Notes under the pieces: model-generated
What the model saw: only the letters and a program-made list of their open reading frames with translations
Database searches by the model: none
Told to the model about the DNA's origin: nothing
Shown: piece after piece, positions 1-8,847 of the stretch
Numbering within the stretch: position 1 is the stretch's first letter
Layout: the number at the start of each line of letters is the position of its first letter
Made by a program: the position numbers and the translations under genes
Assembly: GCF_003052605.1 (NCBI RefSeq)
Contig: NZ_QASO01000112.1
Coordinates: 1-64,000, forward strand
Direction: 5' to 3'
DNA: 64,000 nucleotides
Origin: Ectopseudomonas oleovorans
GTDB lineage: Bacteria; Pseudomonadota; Gammaproteobacteria; Pseudomonadales; Pseudomonadaceae

Positions 1-1610
1 CTAGCAGCTTGTCGGACTTGACCCCGCAAGAAAGGATAGAGCGGGATCAAGGTGCTTTTTGACGCGTTGCCGTTCCTTTCAGACATCTGAGTCCGCTGGC
101 GCGACCCCAAGGACGTATCTGCACGCCTGGGCCGCCGTTTGAGCGGCCTCAGGGCGTACCTTTCTACCTTTACGCGGCACGCAGTACATGCAGGCGCTTG
201 ATGTTCCAGGCCATGGTCACCAAGCTCCATTCACCTTGAGCCTTGGCGAGTCCGCGCATGCTCATTTGCCGCCAGCCCATCACCCGCTTGATGATGCCGA
301 ACACCGGCTCAACCGTCTGCTTGCGCAGTTTGTACAGCGCTCGGCCACTTTGCGTGCTCAGGCAATGGGCCATCTGCTCGACCGGGTCGCTCGTCTGCGG
401 TGACGGCGAGTCGGCGGCAAAGCGCTCCAGCACGGGCAAATGATGCGATTCGCGCTTGAGCGCCAGCAGCGGTTCGATCTCGGCTGCGTGGCAGGCGCTC
501 ACGTTGGCTTGGCTGAAGAAGCCGTTGTCCGCAATCAGCGTTTGCACCTCGCCCAGCGCGGCGGGCAAGGCCGCAATGCGCTGCAGCGTAGGGACCACTT
601 CGCGCTTGTCGTTGCTGGCCTGGGTGACATGCTGTGTGATGACCAGCATCGTCTCGACATCCACCCCGGCCTGAGCGTTGTAGCTCTGCTCGAAGCCGCC
701 GCTTGAGGCGGGCATGATGCGCGATTCTTCATCGGTTAGATTGACTTGATCGCTGTCTTTGGGGCCGGCCGCAGGTGGTTCGGGATCCTTGCCCCGCGGC
801 TTCTTGCCGGCCTTGCGTTGGGCCTGACGCTTGGCCGTCTTGACCTCGAATTCCTGCTGCTCGACGGCGTGTCGCTCAGCCGCGCGCTGCTCGATCTTGG
901 CCTTGGCCTGGGCAATGGCGCTGAGCCGATCTTCACGCCGGGCAATCTCGGCCGGTACATCCATGCCATCGGGCACGGCGGCACGGTCACTGTTCTCGGC
1001 CAGCGTCAACAACTGCTGGACTTCCTCGCGTAACTGCACCTCGATCCTGTTGGCATAGCCCCAGGACAAGGCTTTGTGCTTACTGGCATTGGCATCGATC
1101 TTGGTGCCGTCGAGCGCAATGTGGCCAAGCTTGAGCAGCTTCATCTCACGTGCCAGCAGCAGCACCTGGACGAACAGCGATTCGACCGCCGTCAGGAAGC
1201 GCCGACGGAACGTGGCCAGGGTGTCGTGGTCGGGGTGAGTGTTGGCCGCCACATAGCGAAACGCCACCGAGTCGTAGGTCGCGCGCTCGATCTTGCGGCT
1301 GGAGTGCACGCCGTTGGCGTAGCCGTAGATCAGCAGGCCAAGCAGCACGGCCGGATGGTGTGCGGCCGACCCCCGGCCGGCGTATTGGCCGGTCAGTTCG
1401 CGCAGATCGAGTTGCTCGATGACCTCAACCACGAATCGCGCCAAGTGATCATTCGGCAACCATTCGTCTACCGAGGGCGGCAGCAGGTACGCGGTGTCAC
1501 GGTCAACTGGGACAAAACGGCTCATAGGGACGGGCTCTCGGTAGCAGAGCCCCGATTGTCGCGGATACCCCCAACGCGCGGAAGACTTGGAAAGTCCGAC
1601 AGACTCCTAG
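1..1610. mobile_element. IS1182-family-like insertion sequence
   Basis: One transposase gene lies between imperfect terminal inverted repeats. The left end reads CTAGCAGCTTGTCGGACTT; the reverse complement of the right end reads CTAGGAGTCTGTCGGACTT, and TGTCGGACTT is identical in both. The outermost CTAG at each end (1-4 and 1607-1610) could be a duplicated target or part of the repeat. The flank left of base 1 is outside the window, so the duplication cannot be tested here. The right end stops two bases short of the stop codon of the neighbouring RND permease gene. Confidence 0.8.
170..1525 (-). CDS. IS1182-family transposase (DDE type)
   Basis: A 451-residue transposase that would catalyse movement of the surrounding element. 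The N-terminal part (about residues 1-120) has the conserved pattern of the family, with WLPNDHLARFV and a TLATFRRRF segment. The catalytic acidic residues can be placed in ALDGTKIDANAS (first Asp), LIADNGFFSQ (second Asp) and KQTVEPVFGIIKR (Glu, near residue 410). A charged insert of Lys, Arg and Ala at residues about 200-260 separates the first and second blocks, as is usual in this family. The frame is intact, so the element may still be active. The start ATG has only a weak purine-rich ribosome site. The family assignment is from motif recognition. Confidence 0.85.
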   Translation of the reverse strand: MSRFVPVDRDTAYLLPPSVDEWLPNDHLARFVVEVIEQLDLRELTGQYAGRGSAAHHPAVLLGLLIYGYANGVHSSRKIERATYDSVAFRYVAANTHPDHDTLATFRRRFLTAVESLFVQVLLLAREMKLLKLGHIALDGTKIDANASKHKALSWGYANRIEVQLREEVQQLLTLAENSDRAAVPDGMDVPAEIARREDRLSAIAQAKAKIEQRAAERHAVEQQEFEVKTAKRQAQRKAGKKPRGKDPEPPAAGPKDSDQVNLTDEESRIMPASSGGFEQSYNAQAGVDVETMLVITQHVTQASNDKREVVPTLQRIAALPAALGEVQTLIADNGFFSQANVSACHAAEIEPLLALKRESHHLPVLERFAADSPSPQTSDPVEQMAHCLSTQSGRALYKLRKQTVEPVFGIIKRVMGWRQMSMRGLAKAQGEWSLVTMAWNIKRLHVLRAA

Positions 1611-1612
1611 TA

Positions 1613-4600
1613 TCAGTCACTGCGCTGTAGGTGCGTCCTGTCGGGGTTGGCGGCTATCAGGTGCTCGGGCAGGTCGAGCAGGTCGGTGTCGTAGGTCTCC
1701 AGTGGCGGTGGGCGCCGTTCGAAGCGGGCACCGAGCACCAGCATGCAGGGTGTGAGCAGCAGAGTCAGCACCGTGGCGAAGGCCAGGCCGCCAGCGATGG
1801 CGCTGGATAGCTGCGTCCACCACTGTGTCGAGGGTGCGCCGAAGCCGAGGCTTGGGGTGATCAGGTCGACGTTGATGCTGAGCACCATCGGCATCAGGCC
1901 AAGGATGGTGGTCACGGCAGTCAGCAGCACCGGTCGCAGGCGCAGGCTACCGGTTTCCAGCGCCGCTTCACGCGGTTCCAGGCCCTGGCGACGCAACTGG
2001 TTGTAGGTGTCGATCAGGATGATGTTGTTGTTCACCACGATGCCGGCCAGGGCGATCAGGCCCATGCCGACCATGACGATGCCGAACGACTGGCCATTGA
2101 CCAGCAGACCCATCAGCACGCCAGCGGTGGACAGGACGATGGCTGACAGCACCAGTGCCGCCTGATAGAGGCTGTTGAACTGAGTCACCAGGATGATCGC
2201 CATGAGGAAGATGGCGACGACGAAGGCGGTCATCAGGAAGGTGGCCGCCTCGCGCTGGTCGGCATCCTCGCCGGCGAACTTCACTTTGACCTCGGCCGGT
2301 ACATCGCCGAGCGCTTCGCGCAACGCCTTGAGGCGTTCGTCCAGACGCGCACTTTCGGCCAGGTCGGTCTGCAGGGTGATGGTGCGGTCGCCATCGACAC
2401 GGCGCAGAGTGCCGACCTTGGGCGCAGGCTGCAGGTCGACGAAGTTGCTCAGCGGTACCTGGCCGGCCGGTGTATTGAGGGTCAGGCGGCCGAGTTGGTC
2501 GAGCGAGCGCCAGTTGCCAGGCAGGCGCACACGGATGTCCACTTCGTCGGTGGCATCTTCGGGGCGGTAGGTCGCCAGTTTCAGGCCGTTGGTGATCATC
2601 TGCACCGCGTTGCCGACGCTGAGTACGTCCGCGCCGAAGCGTGCGGCGGCCTCGCGGTCGACCTTGATGCGCCATTCGATGCCGGGCAGGGCGCGGTCAT
2701 CCTCGATATCGGCGAAGCCGCCGAGGCGCGTCATTTCCCCGCGGATACGCTCGACCCACTGCTCGCCCAGTTCCGGGTCCAGCGAACTGATCTGCAGTTT
2801 CACCGGTTTGCCGTCGGTGGGGCCCTGTTCCTGCTTGCGGAACTCCAGCACCACGCCGGGAATGCCGGCGGTGCGCTGGCTCATTTCGGCGAGGATGTCC
2901 TTGGCCGGCCGGCGCTGGTGCCAGTCGACGAACTGAAATTGCAGGGTGCCGATCACGTCGGCGCCGAGCTGGCCTTGCTGGCCTTCCGGCTGGGCCAGCG
3001 AGCGCGCATACAGCGCCTTGACCTCGCGCATGCCGATGACCTGCTTTTCCACCTGCTGGAGCAGGGCGTCCTTCTCCTGCACCGACAAATCGCCGCGCGC
3101 GCGCAGCCAGATCTGCGCGCTTTCCGGCTCGACGTCGGGGAAGAATTCCACGCCATGGTTGAAGCGCCCGTAACCGACGTAGATCAGGGCGATCAGCGCC
3201 AGCATGCCGAGCAGGGTCAGCCCCGGGCGCTTGAGCAGCGTCGCTAGCAGATTGCGGTAGGCGTTTCCGGCGCGATTGGCGCTGGGGGCTTGTGGACGTG
3301 CCTGGCCGCCGGTGACGGCGCCGAGCACCGGCAGAAACACCAGGGCCATGGCCAGCGAGGCCAGCAGGCAGAGAATCACCGTGGCCGGCAGGTACTTCAT
3401 GAACTGGCCGACCACGCCGGGCCAGAACAGCAGCGGCAGGAACACCACCAGGGTGGTGGCGGTGGAGGCGATCACCGGCCAGGCCATCCGTGTCGCGGCA
3501 TTGGCCCAGGCCTGGCGAGGCGTCTGGCCCTGTTGCAGGTAGCGGTCGGCGAGTTCGGAGACGACGATGGCGCCGTCGACCAGCATGCCTGCCACCAGAA
3601 TCAGGCTGAACAGCACGACGATATTGAGGGTGAAGCCGAGCATCCAGATCAGCAGGATGCCGCTGAGGAAGGCGCCGGGAATGGTCAGGCCGACCAGCAG
3701 CGCCGACCGCATGCCCATGCTCGCCACCACCAGGATCAGTACCAGGACGATGGCGGTAAGCACGTTGTTGAGCAGGTCGCCGAGCATGTTCTGCACTTCC
3801 TGCGACTGATCCATGATGTAGCTGACTTCCACACCTGGCGGCAGCAGGGGCTTGGCTTGCTCCATCAGTGCCTTGACCTGATCGATGGTCTCGATGATGT
3901 TGGCGCCGCTGCGCTTGGCCACTTCCAGCACGATAGCCGGCTGGCCGTTGATACGGGCGAAGCCGGTCGGGTACTTGAAGGTGCGGCGGATGGTGGCGAC
4001 GTCGGCGAAGGTGACCACGCTGTCGCCGACCACCTTGATCGGCATGCGCATCACGTCTTCGAGGTCTTCGATGACCCCAGGCACTTTCATGCTCATGCGG
4101 CCGGCGCCGGTGTCCAGGCTGCCGGCGGCGACCAGGCGGTTGTTGCGGCTGACCAGATTGAACAGTTCGTTGTAGTCGATGCCGTAGCTGTCGAGCACTT
4201 GCGGGTCGACGACGATTTCCAGCAGGTCTTCACGGTCGCCGCCAATGGTCACCGAGAGCACCTCGGCGATGCCTTCCACGTTCTCCTTCAGGCGCCGGGC
4301 TATATACACCAGCTCGGTTTCGGCGATGGGCCCGGACAGGCCCACCGACAGCACCGGGAACAGCGCCACATTGACTTCGGTGACAGTCGGCTCGTCGGCC
4401 TCTTCAGGCAGCTTGCTGCGCGCGGTATCGACCTTCTCGCGCACGTCGGCCAGCGCTACCTTGGCATTGAAGCCAGCATCGAACTCCAGCGTTACCGAGG
4501 CGTGGCCTTCGCTGGAGACCGAGCGCATTTCCTTGACGCCCTCGAGGCTGCGCAGCTCCTGCTCCAACGGGCGTACCAACAGGCGCTCGCCGTCTTCCGG

Positions 4601-4768
4601 GCTGATGCCTTCGAGGGTCACCGACACGTAGATGATGGGGATGACCACGTCCGGGTTGGATTCCTTGGGCATGGCGATGTAGGCCACCAGCCCGCCGCAG
4701 AGCAGGAACAGCAGGATCAGGATGGTGGTGCGACTACGGTCGAGTGCGGCGGCGATCAGTGCGTGCAT
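1613..4768 (-). CDS. RND efflux transporter, inner-membrane permease
   Basis: Proton-driven permease of a tripartite RND pump (AcrB/MdtB-like superfamily), about 1051 residues. The first membrane helix is at residues about 12-33, followed by a large periplasmic loop, a membrane block near 330-490 with the conserved GMLVDGAIVV segment, a second periplasmic loop and a C-terminal block of helices. I chose the ATG that gives MHALIAAALDRSR because a GAGGG ribosome site precedes it; this places the start 2 bases past the stop of the adaptor gene, so the two are translationally adjacent. A further in-frame start 21 bases upstream lies inside the adaptor gene. Substrate is unknown; the sequence resembles drug/solvent (HAE) rather than metal (HME) pumps. 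The IS sits immediately after its stop codon. Confidence 0.9.
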   Translation of the reverse strand: MHALIAAALDRSRTTILILLFLLCGGLVAYIAMPKESNPDVVIPIIYVSVTLEGISPEDGERLLVRPLEQELRSLEGVKEMRSVSSEGHASVTLEFDAGFNAKVALADVREKVDTARSKLPEEADEPTVTEVNVALFPVLSVGLSGPIAETELVYIARRLKENVEGIAEVLSVTIGGDREDLLEIVVDPQVLDSYGIDYNELFNLVSRNNRLVAAGSLDTGAGRMSMKVPGVIEDLEDVMRMPIKVVGDSVVTFADVATIRRTFKYPTGFARINGQPAIVLEVAKRSGANIIETIDQVKALMEQAKPLLPPGVEVSYIMDQSQEVQNMLGDLLNNVLTAIVLVLILVVASMGMRSALLVGLTIPGAFLSGILLIWMLGFTLNIVVLFSLILVAGMLVDGAIVVSELADRYLQQGQTPRQAWANAATRMAWPVIASTATTLVVFLPLLFWPGVVGQFMKYLPATVILCLLASLAMALVFLPVLGAVTGGQARPQAPSANRAGNAYRNLLATLLKRPGLTLLGMLALIALIYVGYGRFNHGVEFFPDVEPESAQIWLRARGDLSVQEKDALLQQVEKQVIGMREVKALYARSLAQPEGQQGQLGADVIGTLQFQFVDWHQRRPAKDILAEMSQRTAGIPGVVLEFRKQEQGPTDGKPVKLQISSLDPELGEQWVERIRGEMTRLGGFADIEDDRALPGIEWRIKVDREAAARFGADVLSVGNAVQMITNGLKLATYRPEDATDEVDIRVRLPGNWRSLDQLGRLTLNTPAGQVPLSNFVDLQPAPKVGTLRRVDGDRTITLQTDLAESARLDERLKALREALGDVPAEVKVKFAGEDADQREAATFLMTAFVVAIFLMAIILVTQFNSLYQAALVLSAIVLSTAGVLMGLLVNGQSFGIVMVGMGLIALAGIVVNNNIILIDTYNQLRRQGLEPREAALETGSLRLRPVLLTAVTTILGLMPMVLSINVDLITPSLGFGAPSTQWWTQLSSAIAGGLAFATVLTLLLTPCMLVLGARFERRPPPLETYDTDLLDLPEHLIAANPDRTHLQRSD

Positions 4769-4769
4769 C

Positions 4770-5851
4770 TCAACTGCCCTCGGCCGCAAGTTGTGTGCGT
4801 ACCTGCTGGCCGGGTTGGACGAAGCCCTGGCCGAGGGTGATCAGTGCCACCTTTGGCGGCAGCCCGCTGACCCAGGCGCCTTGATTGTCGACGCTGATCA
4901 GTTGCACTGGCGTGAACTCGACGCGCTGCGCATCGTTGACCCACTTGACGCCGTGGCGGCCGCTTTCATCCAGGCTGAGCAGGGCAGGGGACAGGCGATG
5001 AGCCATGGCCTCGCCAGTCTGGATGTGCAGGGTGGCGCTGGCACCGGCCAGACGCAGGCCATCCGGGTTGTCCACCTTGACCTCGATACGGAAGCTGCGC
5101 GAGCCCGGGTCGGCAGCCGCGGCGATAAAGTGCAGCTCACCTTGCAGCGTACGGCCATCGAGCAGTTCAACCTTTACCGGTTGGCCCAGCTCGAGCTGGG
5201 TGACCTGCTGCTGGGCGATCTGCGCGCTGACCTTGAGGCGGTCGATATCCACCAGGGTCAGCAGGCTCTGGCCGGGCTGGACGAAATCGCCCAGTTCGAC
5301 CATGCGCTGGTCATAGATGCCGGCAAACGGCGCCTTGATCTTGGTGTTGCGCTGCTGCAGACGGGCGCTGTCGAGTTCGGCGCGGGCCTTGGCAGTTCGC
5401 TCTCCAGGCGCATCAGCTCGTTGGCCGACACCAGGCTGCGCTCGCGCAGGCGCTTGGCGGCGGTGACGTCGCTCTGACGCTGGCGCACATCGGCCTCGCT
5501 GCGCGCGACCTGGGCCGGGCGGTCGTCAGGCGAAATGCTCAGCAGCAACTGATCGGCAGCGACGCGGCTGCCCTTGTCCTGGTCCAGGTTCTGCACGCTG
5601 CCACTGACCTGGGCGCGCAGTTCCACCCGGCGCCAGGCTTCGATCTGCCCCTGCACCACATGCTGGCGTTGCATGGGTTGCGCTTCCAGCCATTGAATTT
5701 CGACGCGCGCCAGATCGTTGGTGGTGGCGGGTTGGTCGGGCTCGACATCGTCGCGAGCGACGAAACGATCGCCGCTGAACAGCCAGGCCAGCAGCAGGAC
5801 GGCGATGACGATGGCGATGATCCAGGGACGCTTGCTGAGTCGGGCGAACAT
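4770..5851 (-). pseudogene. RND membrane fusion protein, disrupted by a one-base frameshift
   Basis: Periplasmic adaptor (HlyD/AcrA family) linking the RND permease to an outer-membrane channel. The N-terminal frame carries a signal anchor (residues about 8-27, IIAIVIAVLLLAWLF) and the start of the lipoyl/hairpin region. Near 5390-5394 the frame is lost: the N-terminal part ends SELPRPAPNSTA, whereas adding one base restores SELAKARAELDSARLQQRN and joins the second frame (FAGIYDQRMVELGDFVQPG), which runs to a normal C terminus. The repaired protein would be about 360 residues, typical for the family. The lesion is either a real mutation that would disable the pump or a sequencing error. It lies 6 bases after the TetR gene and 1 base before the permease gene. 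Confidence 0.85.
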
Positions 5852-5857
5852 GTGGGT

Positions 5858-6514
5858 TTACTCGCTGAGTGCAGGCGCTGCGTGCAGCGCGGCGGCCTGG
5901 CCTTGCAGGCCGGCAATGATGAAATCGGTGACGCGCTGGAAATAGGCGTCCAGCTCGATGGGTTCGGCCCAATGGGCGAAGCCGCCGGAGGCGATGCGGG
6001 CCATCACGCCGTTGACGCAAGCCTCCACGCCCCACAGCAGGCGTTGGCAATCAGTGGGGGAGAGTTGCAGTTCGCTGAAGCTGCCTTGCAGCAGTTGGTT
6101 GAACAGCGCCATGTACTGACCTTCCAGCTCGAGGAACTGTTCACGGTAGGGCGCGTCCAGGCGTTCCTGGAAGGCGGGGCGGTCGCACAGCAGGCAGAGT
6201 TGGGCTTGCAGTGGGTCGGCCAGCAGTTGTTCGAAGGCGCGACGAATCACATGGCGCATGGCTTCGCGAGGCGGCGCCTGGTTTGCGGTCTCACGCAGTT
6301 CGCTCAGATGCTGGCGCGAGCAGTCCAGCACCAGACGCGCGTAGAGCGCCTCCTTGCTGGAAAAGTGCTTGTACACCGTGCCCTTGCCAATGCCGGCGTG
6401 ACGGGCCACCTCGGCGATGGTGACGCGATCCCAGGATTGTTCCTGAAATAGCTGGCGAGCGGATTGCAGCAGGGCGTTTTCCCGCTGCTGGAAGAGTTGA
6501 TCCTGGTAGCGCAT
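5858..6514 (-). CDS. TetR/AcrR-family transcriptional regulator
   Basis: A 218-residue regulator with a classical N-terminal helix-turn-helix (residues about 15-60; TIAEVARHAGIGKGTVYKHFSSKEAL), followed by a poorly conserved helical ligand-binding domain. It is the first gene of the operon with the adaptor and RND permease, 6 bases before the adaptor. Self-repression and repression of the pump genes is the usual arrangement for such trios. A long palindrome 17 bases upstream of its ATG is the likely operator. The inducer cannot be deduced. Confidence 0.9.
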   Translation of the reverse strand: MRYQDQLFQQRENALLQSARQLFQEQSWDRVTIAEVARHAGIGKGTVYKHFSSKEALYARLVLDCSRQHLSELRETANQAPPREAMRHVIRRAFEQLLADPLQAQLCLLCDRPAFQERLDAPYREQFLELEGQYMALFNQLLQGSFSELQLSPTDCQRLLWGVEACVNGVMARIASGGFAHWAEPIELDAYFQRVTDFIIAGLQGQAAALHAAPALSE

Positions 6515-6530
6515 GACTGTTCCGAGTTTC

Positions 6531-6563
6531 GTGACCGGTGGTCATGCTATGACTGTTGGTCAC
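6531..6563. promoter_or_regulatory. Probable TetR-type operator palindrome
   Basis: Two 15-base half sites, GTGACCGGTGGTCAT and ATGACTGTTGGTCAC, are inverted around a 3-base centre; 11 of 15 positions match after inversion. Size, symmetry and position directly upstream of the TetR gene fit the binding site of its own product. Binding is inferred. Confidence 0.65.
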
Positions 6564-6630
6564 GATGCGGCAATACGGGAGTTGTAACAAGGCAATTGGC
6601 GGGTAGCCGTTCACTGCCTCATTCACCGCA

Positions 6631-6880
6631 AGGCGGAGTTCCTACAGGGATACGTGTAGGAGCCCCGCCCCGGGGCGAAGCTTCTAACCTATCAGGCGAT
6701 GAAATGCGTTGCGTCGATGGCGGGTTACGCCGCAACAGACATTGTGGTGATTGCGGATGGTGGCACGCGGCTAACCCGCCCTACGATTGCGCAACTGTAG
6801 GAGCCGGCTTGCCGGCGATGCTTTTCTTCAAGCGGGCTGATGATTGCCGAGGGCAGGATCGCCAGCAAGCTGGCTCCTAC
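6631..6880. repeat. Intergenic repeat cluster (REP-type palindromes)
   Basis: The 420-base gap between the TetR gene and the metR remnant holds no convincing gene but three palindromic units. The first is GTAGGAGCCCCGCCCC with GGGGCGAAGC at 6656-6680. The second is an inverted pair GGCGGGTTACGCCGC (6719-6733) and GCGGCTAACCCGCC (6767-6780). The third is a REP pair, GTAGGAGCCGGCTTGCCGG at 6797 and its inverse CCAGCAAGCTGGCTCCTAC ending at 6880. The third is the standard Pseudomonas REP sequence and recurs before flgB. Confidence 0.75.
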
Positions 6881-6934
6881 ATACTCACCTTTACCTGCTT
6901 AACTGGCTGGCACTTTGAGCACTGCGCCTCTGTC

Positions 6935-7618
6935 TTAGCGCGCCACGCTAACGCCTTCGAGGCTGGCGAAGGAGGTGTCCTTGGCGGTGAGCAGGAAGTC
7001 GCGCATGAACGGCGCGTCGAGCATGTCGGTGCGAATCGCCGCGTAGAGTGTGGCGAACAGCCCTTTTTCGCCCAGGCGTTTGGCGCTGACGTAGCCGCGC
7101 GAGCTGTACTCGTGCAGCGCCCAGTTGGGCAGGCCGCACACGCCACGGCCGCTGGCCACCAGTTGCATCATCATCACCGTCAGTTCGGAGGTGCGCACTT
7201 GGGCCGGCTCGATATCGTTGGGTTCGAGAAAGCGCGTGAAGATATCCAGGCGGTCGCGTTCCACCGGGTAGGTGATCAGGGTTTCCGTGGCCAGATCCTG
7301 TGGCTGGATAAAGGCCTTGTGCGCCAGACGGTGCTGGTTGGCCACGGCCAGCATGGCCTCGTAGGTGAACAGCGGCACGTAGGTGATGCCGGCCAGCTCG
7401 ATGGGATCGGATGTCACCACCAGGTCCAGATCGCCTCGGGCCAGGGCCGGCAGCGGGGCGAAGGAGAAACCCGAGGCCAGGTCCAGTTCCACTTCCGGCC
7501 AGGCATCGCGGAACTGGTCGATGGTTGGCATCAGCCACTGGAAGCAGCTGTGGCATTCGATGGCCATGTGCAAGCGGCCAGCGGTGCCACCGGCCAGGCG
7601 CGCCAAATCACGCTCCGC
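6935..7618 (-). pseudogene. metR remnant: C-terminal three quarters of a LysR-type regulator
   Basis: The reading frame matches the effector-binding domain of the intact metR in this window from the residues AERDLARLAGG to the stop codon, about 225 codons at very high but not complete identity (for example DPIELAG here against DPLELPG there). The N-terminal helix-turn-helix and about the first 80 codons are missing. Upstream similarity stops abruptly where the signal-peptide region of the cusC-like gene begins on the other strand. No normal start codon remains, so it cannot make a DNA-binding regulator. Downstream similarity with the intact copy ends at the stop codon. The two copies are direct repeats flanking the copper block. 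Confidence 0.9.
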
Positions 7619-8847
7619 TGCTTGCCGGCGCTGCGCTGGCGAGCCTTTTCAGCATGCCGAGCCTGGCTTTGACCCTTGATCAGGCCCTGGCCCTGGCCGG
7701 TCGTGAAGCCCCAAACCTGATGGCGCGCGCCGCCGAACTGGATGCCGCACGCCAGGCCGCAGTGCCTGCGGGCGAGCTGCCCGATCCGAAGCTTCTGCTG
7801 GGCTTACAGAACTTGCCTATCGAGGGCGAGGCGCGCTGGCGCCTGGATGCCGAGCCCATGACCATGGGCATGCTCGGCGTTATGCAGGAGGTGCCTAACC
7901 GGGCCAAGCGCAGCGCCCGAGTGGCACTGGCCCAGGCGGGTATCGATTCGGCCGCGGCGCAGGTGCAGATCGAGCGCCTGCAGGTGCAGCGGCAAACCGC
8001 CCAGGCCTGGATCGCCGCCCAGGCCCTGGAACAGCGCCTGCAACTGTTCCAGGGTTTCTACGAGGAAAATCGCCTGCTTGAACGTGCGGTGCAGGCCCGC
8101 CTGGCTGCCGGCCTTGGGCAGAGTGTCGACAGCCTGGCCGCGCGCCAGGAAGCCCTGGTGCTGGCCGAGCGTGAGGACGAACTGCAGTTGCAGCGCAGCC
8201 AGGCGCGCGCCGTTTTGCGCCGCTGGGTCGGATCGGCGGCCGATGAAGCCTTGGTGGGACAACTGCCCGATTGGCCAGTGGAGGTGAGCCGTTACCAGCA
8301 TGCCTTGCAGCAGCACCCCGAATTACAGGCCTTCGCCCCGCAGACCCGTGAGGCCGAGGCACGGGTGCGTTTGGCTGAAGCTGACAAGCGTCCCGACTGG
8401 AGTTGGGAGCTGGCCTATCAGCAGCGCGACCGTGCCTTCGGCGACATGCTCTCGCTGCAGCTGAGCATCGATCTGCCGGTATTTGCCGGTAGCCGGCAGA
8501 ACCCGCGGATTGCCGCCCAGCGTGCCGAGTTGCTGGCCCTTGAGGCCGAGCGCGAGGCACTGTGGCGCGAGCATGCCACGCAGTTGGCGGTGGAATTGGC
8601 CGAGCATCGACGCCTGCAGCGCGCCTTTGAGCGCAGCCGCGACAGCCTGCTGCCCCTGGCCGAGGAGCGGGTACGCCTGAGCCTGGCCGACTATCGCGCT
8701 GGCAGGGGTGAGCTGGCCACGCTGATCGCCGCCCGCCGCGAGCAAGTAGAGGCGCAGCTGCGCCATCTGGATTTCGCCGAACAGCGGGCGCTGGTCAGTG
8801 CGCGCCTGCATTTTGCCTATGCCACCAACCTGGAGAGCGGCCAATGA
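7617..8847 (+). CDS. cusC: CusC/CzcC-like outer-membrane efflux channel, 5'-truncated
   Basis: Outer-membrane factor (TolC superfamily) of the copper/silver RND pump. The recognisable protein starts inside a signal peptide (LLAGAALASLFSMPSLA, then LTLDQALALA) and continues about 390 residues with two long helical repeats to the end. The true start codon and the first residues of the signal peptide are missing, because the sequence upstream is the antisense of the metR remnant. The frame stays open upstream to an ATG at 7411, but that stretch is metR antisense. The first ATG past the junction is at 7654, too late for a secretion signal. Export and function are therefore doubtful. Its stop overlaps the start of cusB by 4 bases. 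Confidence 0.8.

Noticed and set aside
3290..4840. A 516-codon open frame on the + strand across the RND permease gene
   Set aside because: Antisense of conserved RND motifs; His/Gln/Asp-rich composition typical of shadow frames.
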